Assembly: GCA_937926205.1 (NCBI GenBank)
Contig: CALEYL010000005.1
Location: 1-64,000 of the forward strand
DNA: 64,000 nucleotides
Direction: 5' to 3'
Source: an uncultured Saprospiraceae bacterium
GTDB lineage: Bacteria; Bacteroidota; Bacteroidia; Chitinophagales; Saprospiraceae
Made by a program: the position numbers and the translations under genes. The notes under the pieces were generated by a model. It was not told the DNA's origin. It worked only from the letters and a program-made list of their open reading frames with translations, and searched no databases. Shown piece by piece: positions 37,001 to 45,997 of this stretch (position 1 is its first letter; every line of letters begins with the position of its first letter).

Positions 37001-38301
37001 CCCACGCCATTGGCATGCTCCCGGAAGATGTGCGGGCAAAAAACCTTTATCAAACCGGCCAGACCACGCCGTTTGGCCAGGTGGTGAAGGACTGCTACCT
37101 GCAAAGGGTATGGAAAAGTACAAGAAAAAAATCGGCGTTCGACAAACGATTGGCCCAGGTAAATGACTTCAATGCCAAAAACCGCTGGCGCAAAAGGGGC
37201 ATTTCCCTCATTCCGGTGAAATATGCATCAGGATACAACGCCACTTTCCTGGAGCAGGCCGGCGCACTGGTCGAAATCTACGATCAGGATGCTTCGGTCC
37301 TGGTGCGTCAGGGCGGGGTTGATATGGGGCAGGGGTTGAACACCATCATCGCCCAGATTGCTGCAAAAAGTTTGGGCGTTTCACTAAACCTCATACGGAT
37401 TGCAGAAATGGACACTGCGGTAATTCCCAACCCTGTCAGCACGGGCGCATCCACAGGTTCCGCTTTCAATGGCAAAGCAGTACAGGAGGCTTGTAAAAAA
37501 CTAAAAAAGCGCCTGCAAAAATGGCTGCATGCCAAAGGCCCGGATTTTTGTAAGAACTACCAGTTCTATGGCCAGCCTGTGCCTTTACCTTACGATCCGG
37601 ATTACCGGAAAATTCAATGGGATGATGCCTCCTGGCCGGCAGTCGTGCACGAAGCCAATGAAGAAAGAATCAATTTATCTGAACAGGTACGCGTGGCGAT
37701 CAAAGGAGGGGAAGCGACGGACCCAACCGAAACACTTACGTTTAAACCAGGAACCATACCGGAAACGGTGAATCAGTTTGTTGGTTTCACTTTCAGTGCC
37801 GCTTGTGCTGAAGTAGAAATCGACGTGCTTACCGGCGAAACTACCGTATTACGAGCCGACCTTGTATACGACATGGGCAAAAGCATCAACCCCGCTATTG
37901 ACATCGGCCAGGTGGAAGGCGCTTTTATACAGGGACTAGGTTTCATGCTTTACGAAGACATGGTTTATCAGCCCGACGGTGCGTTCAAAGGGGCTTTAAA
38001 TTCCATGAATACCTGGGAATACAAGCCGCCTGCAGTGACTTCCATTCCTTTGGAAATGCATGTGGATCTTTTCCCTTATCCGAGAAAACTGAACGATCCC
38101 AACCTGCTTTTTTCTTCCAAGGAAGTGGGCGAGCCGCCGCTTTGCCTGGCAACAACGGTGTTTTTTGCCGTCAAACATGCCATCCTCGCCGCCCGTCAGG
38201 ATCGGGGGCACACGGAATGGTTCCCCCTTTATGCACCGGCTACCGTGCAACGGATTCGGGAAGCTTGTCTGGTAGAAATGGACGATTTGAAGGTGGAGTG
38301 A
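34033..38301 (+). CDS. Single-chain xanthine dehydrogenase-like molybdenum hydroxylase
   Basis: A 1422-residue protein combining all three parts of the family in one chain. Two 2Fe-2S domains come first (CKQGGCGVC at 44-52; CGYCTPG and LCRCTGYRPIL, about 115-165), then an FAD domain (about 215-530), then the molybdopterin domain (about 570-1422). GGGYGGKCDQS, GGVDMGQGLNTI and the catalytic Glu1367 in SSKEVGEPPL are present. The usual FRGFGxPQ segment reads FRSMGLVQ, so the substrate may not be xanthine. Bacterial enzymes are more often split into subunits; this order is that of eukaryotic XDH. No xdhC-type maturation gene is nearby. Confidence 0.88.
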   Translation: MPATDLQFYLNGTLICIENADPTILLVDYLRSAEVGLTGTKMNCKQGGCGVCTVMLSSFDITTGKIVSRSINSCMHPLVALDGMMVTTVEGTGSVLSAVSRVQQCLAQNNGTQCGYCTPGWIMNMTAALIQKGNQPDAKIGTKKEIEALFDGNLCRCTGYRPILYGFQKEFASDWKPEVDEKGTMTCIVDPAESVSVSPTIPVQFPADLKKPARPVHYQKNGYTWHRPLSVAEALKLMQGHKGDDTRLVVGNTSIGVYDKYKEDPHLFIDISQLAELRLRVIEKEYLEVGAAITYLEFIDLLNAALASPAMKDKRHQSGLQAVKYMAERTAGNVVRGAASLGGNTMMVVKHIKEGAPFPSDMFTALAMMDAQVRILCPGWKKAKTMGILDFATAYTNSKELQDGVLILSYSIPFQSASVCQTYKCALREVNSHSIVNAGMRVRFDKTGKIADATLILGGIGPLAFHAALAEQSLRGKALNEATLNAALSALTKDVETAIKNSEKRMSTLPWEGFTDAYRTHLAQSFLYKFFVQLMETQNAAGVSAPIRSAGKRVPRPVSRGTQKYKSYPNEYPVNQPYIKLEAFLQTTGEAIYPQDIPLPRRGLEAAFATSPYPAADVHFIVPGKKGKASTQAVLAVLKAKFPDVVDLVTAVDVPGKKAIGQGGDQPLFCIGMEQPDEGTVTAHGQPLCMVLAKTYVAAQDAAQFLLKYCVHYAPKEPVISFKQAIEKGSIFADKGAYPVHIWKITREKTNAGWIKPALNDLPSTLTLDQNSCVVVKGAQETGSQLHFYMESQSCLAIPGEEAQLILHPSSQSPDSMQSSAVAVLKPTTPRSGEATPRLNKVDVRIKRIGGGYGGKCDQSMFAAAPVAVAAWKHQLPVRLANVRSVDTAVYGHRHPLLSNYAVAIVDKGPNRGKIMGWRADFHIDGGYTYDASFVVSDCIQLRCDTAYFVPNWQTSSDVCKTNKASNTAFRSMGLVQGLIAQEEALEAAAHAIGMLPEDVRAKNLYQTGQTTPFGQVVKDCYLQRVWKSTRKKSAFDKRLAQVNDFNAKNRWRKRGISLIPVKYASGYNATFLEQAGALVEIYDQDASVLVRQGGVDMGQGLNTIIAQIAAKSLGVSLNLIRIAEMDTAVIPNPVSTGASTGSAFNGKAVQEACKKLKKRLQKWLHAKGPDFCKNYQFYGQPVPLPYDPDYRKIQWDDASWPAVVHEANEERINLSEQVRVAIKGGEATDPTETLTFKPGTIPETVNQFVGFTFSAACAEVEIDVLTGETTVLRADLVYDMGKSINPAIDIGQVEGAFIQGLGFMLYEDMVYQPDGAFKGALNSMNTWEYKPPAVTSIPLEMHVDLFPYPRKLNDPNLLFSSKEVGEPPLCLATTVFFAVKHAILAARQDRGHTEWFPLYAPATVQRIREACLVEMDDLKVE

Positions 38302-38318
38302 ATGGTGCATGATTAAGG

Positions 38319-38377
38319 TATATTTCTGTTTAGTTTTCTGGCACTTTTGAAGTGCCAGAAAACTAAACAGAAATATA
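38319..38377. terminator. Perfect 28-bp hairpin after the molybdenum hydroxylase gene
   Basis: Arms 38319-38346 and 38350-38377 are perfect reverse complements with a 3-nt loop, beginning TATATTTCTGTTTAG. It lies 18 bp after the stop codon. There is no T-run, so termination is likely but a small repeat element is also possible. Confidence 0.6.
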
Positions 38378-38572
38378 TTACGAAAAAAAATTAATTTTCT
38401 TTAGATCAATCAACGAAATTTTCTATTTTTACAAATACGTCCCTCCCCTCCAAAGGAATCTTTGAGATCTCTTACATCCAATCCATAATTCCTCCTATTC
38501 CCACAGGGGCCGCTGAAAAGTATTCCTTTTCAGAAAGCCACTCTTTTTTATCAACTAAACTCTAATTTCATT

Positions 38573-41500
38573 ATGAACAGGTATTCGACACTCATAAGAA
38601 TCATGATGTTGAGTGTGTTTTCACTTTGTTTGTTTTCCACAACACAGGTGAATGCGCAAATCAGCATTGGTGGCAGGCCCTACAGTTTTCTTAACAAAAC
38701 AAAAGACGAGCCCATTCCGGTGGTCGCTGTATCCAGCCTCAAAAAAAAACAAATTGAAGAAGAAGACACGCGAGACGAAGCCAACGGCCTGCCTCCCCGC
38801 TTTGGTTACCCGCATCAGGTCAACCTGAACCTGGACAATTCAGGTCGCTGGGAAACCCTGCCCAATGGCGACCGCATTTGGCGCCTCGGCATTTATGCGC
38901 CTGACGCGCTTTCTATTAACTTGTTGTACAACGATTTTTTCCTGCCCGATGAATCGGTACTTTACATTTACAGCGCCGACCGCAAACACGTCATCGGCGG
39001 CTTTACTTCGGCCAACAACAAGCAGGACCGTATTTTTGCAACGGGTCTTGTGTATGGCGACAATATTGTACTGGAGTACTATTTGCCCCTTCGCAATGGC
39101 AAAGGACGCATCATTGAAGAGAAGCCGGCAATCAGCATCAATTATGTGGTGCACGGCTATCGATACATACAATTTGACCCCAAAGATTTGGAAAAGGATT
39201 TCAGTAGTTCAGGTTCCTGCAACGTGAATACGATTTGCTCGCAGGGCGACAACTGGCGCGACCAGATCAAGTCGGTGGCCATGTTGCTTGTCGGAGGGTC
39301 AAGGTTTTGTACCGGGTATCTCGTCAATAATACGGCACAGGATTGCCGTCCTTTGTTGTTGACGGCCAACCACTGCCTCGGCTCTGCCGATGCCATCAAC
39401 AGCCCAAGCGTAAACACCTGGACATTCATGTGGCGCTACGAAAGTCCCACCTGTACACCCACTACGGATGGTCCTACCAACATGACCACCAATGGCGGCA
39501 TGGTATTGGCCAACCCCGACAACCCGGACGACGTTTTAAGCATCGACTTTGCACTGATTGCAATGGATGAAAACCCAAAAGCCGCAGGCTACGATGTGTA
39601 TTTTGCCGGCTTCGATGCCACGACTACCCCGCCAGGCGCTGCCACAGGTATTCACCACCCCAGAGGCGACGTGAAGAAAATTTCGATGGAAAATGATGCA
39701 CTTACCGGCACGGCTTATTCCAGCACAAGCGGTACGGCTACCCACTGGCGCATAGCCGACTGGGATAGCGGCAACACTGAACCCGGTTCTTCCGGTTCGC
39801 CCATCTTTAGCAACACGACCCAGCGAGCCATCGGTTTCCTCTCTGGTGGCAGCTCTGATTGCGGAAACGATCTCTCTGACTGGTATGGCAGCATAGGCTA
39901 CAGCTGGAACAACAACGGCGCTACCGATAGCCGCCGCCGGTTGAAAGACCACCTCGACCCTGTAGGGGGCGGAGCAACCACCTTTGTTGATGGCAACGTC
40001 TGTTTAAATGGGCCAATTTGCCCCACCTTCAGCAGCGCACCGGCCAATGTAACCATTGTCAACAGCACTTGCAGCAACTATGTGTTATCTGGCGGCAGCA
40101 TCACAGCGCCGGGCGGCACGCCCTGCCCCACAGGCGCTGTACTCCAATATCAGGTTGATGGCGGCAGCTGGAGCACCATATTGCCAGTCTACAATCAGAA
40201 CGGCCCGGCGCAAGCCATCAAAACGCGCTGCTCATGTTTGACAGATCCTCAGATGACCAGCGCAGCATCCAATGCAGTGACGACCGAACCAGGTAGCTGC
40301 GTCACCTGCCCTGTGTATGCCTCCGCTCCGAACCTCAACCTGGCCATCCCTGATGGTAACCCCGGGGGTGTCAGTTCTACCATTAATGTAGCAACTTCAG
40401 GTACTATTTCGCAGTTAAATTGCGTAACAGTAAACCTCACCCATACTTTTACAGGCGACCTCACAGCCACGCTTACACATGTCAGCAGCGGCACATCAGT
40501 GCAACTGTTCCGGCGTGTGAATGCTACTTCTGGCAGTTTTGGTGAAAACTCCAACTTAGACGGTTCATATACCTTCTGCGCCACTGGCGCCAGTTTTGCC
40601 GATGCAGGGATTCCACTGTCAACTTCTCAAGTTATTCCTCCGGGCATTTATGCTCAATCCAGCGCAAACGCAGGACAAACAACCCCTCCGCAAAACACCA
40701 ATACCTATGCCAATTTTGTGGGGTTCGAACTAAGCGGTGACTGGAGGCTGAATATAACGGATTATGCGGCTGGTGATTTGGGCACCTTTCGCGACTGGAG
40801 TTTTGAGGCATGTTCGGGAGCTGTTTCCTGCCCCACCTTCAGTGGCGCACCGGCCAATGTAACTATTGTCAACAGTGCCTGCAACAGCGGCACGGTATCC
40901 GGAGGCAGCATCACAGCTCCGGGCGGCACACCCTGCCCTGTCGGTTCTACGCTGCAATATCAGGTAAACGGCGGCAGCTGGAGTGCTACATTGCCTACCT
41001 ACAACCAGACCGGCCCGGCACAAACTATTAAAACGCGCTGCTCTTGTAACATTGATGGCAATACAGTGAGTGCAGAGTCCAGTCCGGTGATTACGGCGCC
41101 CGACACTTGCCCACCGCCCTGCACCGGCACAACATACGCCTCTGGCAACAACCTCAACCTGGCGATCTTTGATTTTAGCTTTGCCAGTTCCACTATTACG
41201 GTGGCCGCTTCGGGTACGGTTACCGAATTAAAATGCGTGTCGGTTAATTTGGAACACCCCTGGGCTGGCGACCTGGTAGCTACGCTAACGCACGTCAGCA
41301 GCGGCACCTCGGTGCAGTTGTTCCGTCGTCTGAATGCCACTGGTCCTAACAGTTTCGGCGAATCTTCCAATCTGTCCGGCATCTATACATTTTGCGCTAC
41401 CGGCGCCAGCTTTGCAACGGCTGGAAACGGCGGCGGAACAGACTATATTATTCCTCCGGGCATTTACGCACAGTCAAGCGCCAGCTTGCAAGCGACGCCA

Positions 41501-44500
41501 GCGGAGAACACCAATACCTACGCCAGTTTTGTAGGACTTAGCCTGGGCGGTGACTGGAGGTTGACCATTGCAGACTATGGTTCTACTGATCAAGGTATAC
41601 TTTCCAATTGGAGCTTTGAGGCATGTTCGGAAGCCGTTTCATGCCCCACCTTCAGTGGCGCTCCGGCCAATGTAACTATTGTCAACAGTGCCTGCAACAG
41701 CGGCACGGTATCCGGAGGCAGCATCACAGTGCCAGTAGGCACTCCCTGCCCCACAGACGCTGTACTCCAATATCAGGTTGATGGCGGCAGCTGGAGTACT
41801 ACATTGCCAGTCTACAATCAGAACGGCCCGGCGCAAGCCATCAAAACGCGCTGCTCTTGTTTGGCAGATCCTCAGATGACCAGCGCAGCATCCAACGCCG
41901 TGACGACCGAACCAGGTAGCTGTGCCACTTGCCCTGTATATGCCTCCGCTCCAAACCTCAACCTGGCGATCCCAGATCTGAACCCTACGGGTGTAAGTTC
42001 TACCATTAATGTAGCAACTTCAGGTACTATTTCGCAGTTAAATTGCGTAACAGTAAACCTCACCCATACTTTTACAGGCGACCTCACAGCCACGCTTACA
42101 CATGTCAGCAGCGGCACATCAGTGCAACTGTTCCGGCGTGTGAATGCCATCCAGAGTGGTTTTGGTGAAGACTCCAACTTAGACGGTTCATATACCTTCT
42201 GCGCCACTGGCGCCAGTTTTGCAACGGCTGGAAACGGCGGCGGAACAGACTATATTATTCCTCCGGGCATTTATGCTCAATCCAGCGCAAACAACGGACA
42301 AACAAACCCTCCGCAAAACACCAATACCTATGCCAATTTTGTGGGGTTGGAACTAAGCGGTGACTGGAGGCTGAATATAGCGGATTATGCGACTGGTGAT
42401 TTGGGCACCTTTCGCGACTGGAGTTTTGAAGCCTGTTCGGGAGCTGTTTCCTGCCCCACCTTCAGTGGCGCACCGGCCAATGTAAGCATTGTCAACAGCA
42501 GCTGCGGCAGCGGTTGTACACTGACAGGCGGTAGCATCACCGCGCCTGCAGGCACGCCTTGCCCTGCTGGATCTACGCTGCAATACAATGTCAACAATAG
42601 CGGTTGGACTACTACCTTGCCTGATTACAACCAGGCCGGCCCGGTTCAAACCATCAAAACCCGTTGCTCCTGCAACACTGATGGCAATAATGTGAGCGCT
42701 GAATCCAACCCGGTGAGTACGATGCCCGGCACGCTGGCCAATCCGGCAGTACCTGTCAACGGCTCAGCTATCGTAGCTTGCCCGGCTTTGGCTACCCAGC
42801 CTACGCCGCCAAACGTAACGGCCTGTGACGGTTCGGCCATCACGCCCACCGGCCCGACGGTGACGAATGCACCCAACCCGCTCACTTGCGAAGGTACGCG
42901 TACGTACACCTGGACTTACGCCTGCGGAAGTACTTCTTCCACCTGGAGTTTCACCTACACCATTGAGCGCAATCCATTTACGTTGCCTGCCAATGGCGCT
43001 GCCACAGTCAACAGCCCGGCACTGGCCACAGAGCCCACGCCGCCAATGGTGTCGAGCGCCTGCGGCGAAACGCTGACGCCTGTCGGACCTACTGTGACGA
43101 ATAACCCGGATCCTGTGACCTGCACGGGTACGCGCACTTATTCCTGGACTTACACCGACTGCGAAGGCAATACAGCCACCTGGAGTTTCGTCTATACCAT
43201 CATAGACAACACGCCGCCGACTGTAACTACCGGTTCTATTGCGGCCTGCTACCCATCTTTAGCGGCTGCTGAAGCGGCGGCCCTGGCTGCTACTTCGGCT
43301 ACCGACAACTGTCCGGGCGCACTTGCTGAAACAGCATCTACTGCAGGTACCTGCTCAGCAGTAATTACCGTAATCACGACTGACGCGAATAACAACGCCA
43401 CTCCTGCAACTTACAATATCCGTATTGACAATACGCCGCCAACGCTGGTGTGTAAAAATGCAACCGTATTTCTGGACGCCACCGGCAACTACACGCTGGC
43501 AGTAGCTGACGTATTTAATGCTGCCGCTTCTTCGGATAACTGCCCGGGAGCGCTGACGGTAACCAACATTTCACCGGCAACAGTCAACTGCAGCCAGCTC
43601 AACCAGACGGTCCCGGTGACCGTAACCGCACAAGACGGCTGCGGCAAAGTGGCTACTTGTACCGCTCAAATCACCGTTCAGGTAGGCACGGCACTGCCTG
43701 CGGGCTGGGGCGCCGGCAACACAGGCCCCGGTTCGGGTAGCGCAGGTTACAACCCCTGTGGGCCCGGTGGTCAGTTTACGGTTTCTTCAACAGGCTTTAT
43801 TTCCAGTTTTACCGGCGAAGCCATTCAGGAAGCATACCAGAATATCTGCGGCAATACCACCATTACAGCACGTGTGGCCAGCCTGAGCGGCGGCGGATGG
43901 GCAGGCATTACCATGCGGGAAAGCCTCGCTTCGGGTTCTAAAATGGTGACATTAAAAACACAGTTGACCAATTTTGTACGAAGGGAAGTAAGAAGTGCTA
44001 CCAACGGCGTCAAAGCCACGCAGCAGCTTCCTGCCCTTCCACCTGCTCAATGGCTCCGCATACAGCGTGTCGGCAATGTCTTTTCCTTACAGACTTCGGT
44101 TAACGGCATCAACTGGTCACCAGCCGGCTCCGTCACTGTTTCAATGAACAATTGCCTGCTGGTCGGTATTTTTGCGGAAAGCATCAATTTCAATACCACA
44201 ACCACAGCTGTGTTTGATAATGTTAGCATCAGCGGCGGAGTACCCACTCTGGCGGAGGCTCCCGGCAGCGGCTTTGCCGAAGCAGCCCAGGAGCAACCGG
44301 AGTTTAGTGTGTATCCCAACCCCACTACCGGCGAAGTGACGGTGGATCTCAAGGATTACGCTTCCCGCGAAACGCTGCGTTTGCAGGTTTTCAACACCAA
44401 CGGACAGCCGATCTACAATCTGGAGCTGAATAATTTGGAAACCACAACGCAAAGACTCGATCTTTCGACGCTTCCAAATGGCGTTTACCTGATCCGCGTT

Positions 44501-44566
44501 CAATCGGACGGGCTTTCAGACGCCATAAGCCGGGTTGTGCTGCACAGCGGTGGTAATGGGAACTAA
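38573..44566 (+). CDS. Large T9SS-secreted trypsin-like protease with tandem P-domains
   Basis: A 1997-residue exported protein. After the signal peptide (ending TTQVNAQ) and a pro-region, a lysyl-endopeptidase-like serine protease domain (about 215-470) carries His267 (LTANHCL), Asp325 (DFALIAMDE) and Ser407 (GSSGSPIF). Four copies of a Cys-rich linker (CPTFSxAPANVTIVNS...) alternate with three proprotein-convertase-type P-domains (NLNLAIPD...GDLTATLTHVSSGTSVQLF...WRLNIxDYA...FRDWSFEAC). HYR-like domains (DNTPPTV..., about 1530-1700), a concanavalin-like domain (about 1715-1890) and a type A sorting domain (VYPNPTTGEVTV...LPNGVYLIRV) follow. It probably degrades extracellular protein. The substrate preference is not readable. 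Confidence 0.9.
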   Translation: MNRYSTLIRIMMLSVFSLCLFSTTQVNAQISIGGRPYSFLNKTKDEPIPVVAVSSLKKKQIEEEDTRDEANGLPPRFGYPHQVNLNLDNSGRWETLPNGDRIWRLGIYAPDALSINLLYNDFFLPDESVLYIYSADRKHVIGGFTSANNKQDRIFATGLVYGDNIVLEYYLPLRNGKGRIIEEKPAISINYVVHGYRYIQFDPKDLEKDFSSSGSCNVNTICSQGDNWRDQIKSVAMLLVGGSRFCTGYLVNNTAQDCRPLLLTANHCLGSADAINSPSVNTWTFMWRYESPTCTPTTDGPTNMTTNGGMVLANPDNPDDVLSIDFALIAMDENPKAAGYDVYFAGFDATTTPPGAATGIHHPRGDVKKISMENDALTGTAYSSTSGTATHWRIADWDSGNTEPGSSGSPIFSNTTQRAIGFLSGGSSDCGNDLSDWYGSIGYSWNNNGATDSRRRLKDHLDPVGGGATTFVDGNVCLNGPICPTFSSAPANVTIVNSTCSNYVLSGGSITAPGGTPCPTGAVLQYQVDGGSWSTILPVYNQNGPAQAIKTRCSCLTDPQMTSAASNAVTTEPGSCVTCPVYASAPNLNLAIPDGNPGGVSSTINVATSGTISQLNCVTVNLTHTFTGDLTATLTHVSSGTSVQLFRRVNATSGSFGENSNLDGSYTFCATGASFADAGIPLSTSQVIPPGIYAQSSANAGQTTPPQNTNTYANFVGFELSGDWRLNITDYAAGDLGTFRDWSFEACSGAVSCPTFSGAPANVTIVNSACNSGTVSGGSITAPGGTPCPVGSTLQYQVNGGSWSATLPTYNQTGPAQTIKTRCSCNIDGNTVSAESSPVITAPDTCPPPCTGTTYASGNNLNLAIFDFSFASSTITVAASGTVTELKCVSVNLEHPWAGDLVATLTHVSSGTSVQLFRRLNATGPNSFGESSNLSGIYTFCATGASFATAGNGGGTDYIIPPGIYAQSSASLQATPAENTNTYASFVGLSLGGDWRLTIADYGSTDQGILSNWSFEACSEAVSCPTFSGAPANVTIVNSACNSGTVSGGSITVPVGTPCPTDAVLQYQVDGGSWSTTLPVYNQNGPAQAIKTRCSCLADPQMTSAASNAVTTEPGSCATCPVYASAPNLNLAIPDLNPTGVSSTINVATSGTISQLNCVTVNLTHTFTGDLTATLTHVSSGTSVQLFRRVNAIQSGFGEDSNLDGSYTFCATGASFATAGNGGGTDYIIPPGIYAQSSANNGQTNPPQNTNTYANFVGLELSGDWRLNIADYATGDLGTFRDWSFEACSGAVSCPTFSGAPANVSIVNSSCGSGCTLTGGSITAPAGTPCPAGSTLQYNVNNSGWTTTLPDYNQAGPVQTIKTRCSCNTDGNNVSAESNPVSTMPGTLANPAVPVNGSAIVACPALATQPTPPNVTACDGSAITPTGPTVTNAPNPLTCEGTRTYTWTYACGSTSSTWSFTYTIERNPFTLPANGAATVNSPALATEPTPPMVSSACGETLTPVGPTVTNNPDPVTCTGTRTYSWTYTDCEGNTATWSFVYTIIDNTPPTVTTGSIAACYPSLAAAEAAALAATSATDNCPGALAETASTAGTCSAVITVITTDANNNATPATYNIRIDNTPPTLVCKNATVFLDATGNYTLAVADVFNAAASSDNCPGALTVTNISPATVNCSQLNQTVPVTVTAQDGCGKVATCTAQITVQVGTALPAGWGAGNTGPGSGSAGYNPCGPGGQFTVSSTGFISSFTGEAIQEAYQNICGNTTITARVASLSGGGWAGITMRESLASGSKMVTLKTQLTNFVRREVRSATNGVKATQQLPALPPAQWLRIQRVGNVFSLQTSVNGINWSPAGSVTVSMNNCLLVGIFAESINFNTTTTAVFDNVSISGGVPTLAEAPGSGFAEAAQEQPEFSVYPNPTTGEVTVDLKDYASRETLRLQVFNTNGQPIYNLELNNLETTTQRLDLSTLPNGVYLIRVQSDGLSDAISRVVLHSGGNGN
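40018..42520. repeat. About 810-bp tandem coding repeat (linker plus P-domain)
   Basis: The linker starts near 40018, 40830, 41640 and 42450, a steady period of about 810 bp, with a P-domain after each of the first three. Copies 1 and 3 are close to identical over long stretches (for example 40390-40515 against 42010-42135). Confidence 0.8.
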
Positions 44567-44621
44567 GCAATCGAAAGGGTTAAAAAAGACAGGTTCTTGA
44601 TTTTTTTAGCCTACATTAACA

Positions 44622-44657
44622 CATGAGCCATCCCGAATTTTTGGGATGGCTCATGTT
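44622..44657 (+). terminator. Hairpin terminator of the protease gene
   Basis: ACATGAGCCATCCC at 44622-44635 pairs perfectly with 44644-44657 (14 bp, 8-nt loop), followed by TCTTT. It lies 56 bp after the stop codon. Confidence 0.6.
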
Positions 44658-44716
44658 CTTTGAGTACTAGCCTTTTGTGGAAGCGGCCGAATAACTACGT
44701 GCTAAGTTGCTTACAT

Positions 44717-44749
44717 AAAAAAAGCGCAACTGTTCTGCAACAACTGCGC
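44717..44749 (-). terminator. Terminator downstream of the tRNA
   Basis: On the minus strand GCGCAGTTGTT-GCAG-AACAGTTGCGC (11-bp stem with two G-U pairs) is followed by seven T, a typical intrinsic terminator about 140 bp after the tRNA 3' end. Confidence 0.7.
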
Positions 44750-44891
44750 CTGTTTAGAAGTAATCATCTCTTTTTATTGATGATTGACGATTACATGATT
44801 GATGAAGGATGATGTGGGCAGGAATGCGCTTCAAAAAGCAGAACTGCCACATCAAAAATCATCAATCGTCAATTATCACTCATCAATGGTG

Positions 44892-44965
44892 TGGTCCCAC
44901 TAGGGCTTGAACCTAGGACCCTCTGATTATGAGTCAGATGCTCTAACCAACTGAGCTATGGGACC
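44892..44965 (-). tRNA. tRNA with CAT anticodon (elongator Met, or Ile2)
   Basis: A 74-nt cloverleaf on the minus strand: acceptor GGTCCCA/TGGGACC, D-arm AGCTCAGTTGGTTAGAGC, anticodon arm TCTGA-CTCATAA-TCAGA with CAT at the centre, and T-arm CTAGG-TTCAAGC-CCTAG. The 3' CCA is not encoded. CAT could be elongator Met or lysidine-modified Ile2; the acceptor and general form look more like the Bacteroidota elongator tRNA-Met. Confidence 0.93.
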
Positions 44966-45018
44966 AAAAGCGGACGCAAATATAGGCATTCGCGTCCGAT
45001 CATGCAAATCTGATTTGT

Positions 45019-45861
45019 TTACTTTTTGATGTCGGCCCTCGCCTGTTCGAAGTCCCAGCTTTGTTTGTGCAGGCGCACATCCATTTGCGGGAATGGAATG
45101 TCGAGCGTACTCTTTTCGATGGCTTTTTTCACGTATTCGTGCATGTAGAAATACACTTCCCAGTAGTCATCGCTTTTGCACCAGGGGCGCACGGCAAATT
45201 CCACGGAATAATCGCCCAGTTCGGTCACGAAAATATCGGTGGGTTTGTTTTTCAAAATATAGGGGCAGCTGTCTACAACACCCTGAATGAGCGCCCGGGC
45301 CTCATCGATGTTGTCTTCATAGCTGACGCCAAATGTCATAAATACTTTCAGCTCGCCGAGGTCGGAAAGGTTGACGATGGCGCCGCTGGTCACCACGCCG
45401 TTGGGGATGATGACCTTTTTGTTTTCGTTGGTCACCAAAACGGTGTTGAACACCTGGATTTCGGTAATATGTCCCTGAAAATCGCCGATTGTTACCCAGT
45501 CGCCGACTTTGAAAGGCCTGAAGATCAGCAGCAGCACCCCGCTGGCAAAATGCCCGAGGTTGCCCTGCAGGGCAAGCCCGACAGAAAATGCCAGGGCACT
45601 GAAAATGGCAATAAACGAAGTCGTTTCGATGCCAAACATGCCGGCAACGCTCAGCAGCAGCAGGACTTTCAATCCAACATTAACCAGAGAAGCCAAAAAC
45701 GGCTGCACGGTTTCGTCAATTTTCCGGCGGGACATCGCGTGTTTCACCAGTCGCGTTACCCAGCCAACTGCCCAAAAGCCGATGACGAGGGTCGCCAGTG
45801 CTCCGACAATGCTTGGCAGGTAGTTGACCATTTTTTCAATCAGAATTTGTACATACTCCAT
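45019..45861 (-). CDS. MscS-family mechanosensitive channel
   Basis: About 280 residues from the ATG at 45861 (MEYVQILIEKMVNYLPSIVG); the frame continues to 45900 but adds a polar stretch. Three transmembrane helices (about 12-35, 55-78, 82-110) and the pore-lining Ala/Gly-rich TM3 (FSALAFSVGLALQGNLGHFASGVLLLIFRPFKVGDWV, split at 92-130) match small-conductance channels. The beta domain (VIIPNGVVTSGAIVNLS) and C-terminal alpha-beta domain follow. It releases solutes on hypo-osmotic shock in the inner membrane. It is separated from the tRNA by about 30 bp and not obviously in an operon. Confidence 0.92.
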   Translation of the reverse strand: MEYVQILIEKMVNYLPSIVGALATLVIGFWAVGWVTRLVKHAMSRRKIDETVQPFLASLVNVGLKVLLLLSVAGMFGIETTSFIAIFSALAFSVGLALQGNLGHFASGVLLLIFRPFKVGDWVTIGDFQGHITEIQVFNTVLVTNENKKVIIPNGVVTSGAIVNLSDLGELKVFMTFGVSYEDNIDEARALIQGVVDSCPYILKNKPTDIFVTELGDYSVEFAVRPWCKSDDYWEVYFYMHEYVKKAIEKSTLDIPFPQMDVRLHKQSWDFEQARADIKK

Positions 45862-45997
45862 AAGGCTACGGTTTTGTATTTTTGTAACGATTTGCCACAA
45901 AGTACATGTGGCTGCTAATTTTCAGCCGCTAAAGTAAAAATCGCGGCCTGAATTACGATGGCGCGCCTCATATTCTTAAGAAATTAAATACGACAAC

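Noticed and set aside
45061..45918. Plus-strand frame of 285 codons
   Set aside because: It is antisense to the MscS gene; the composition (His/Phe-rich) is that of a shadow frame.
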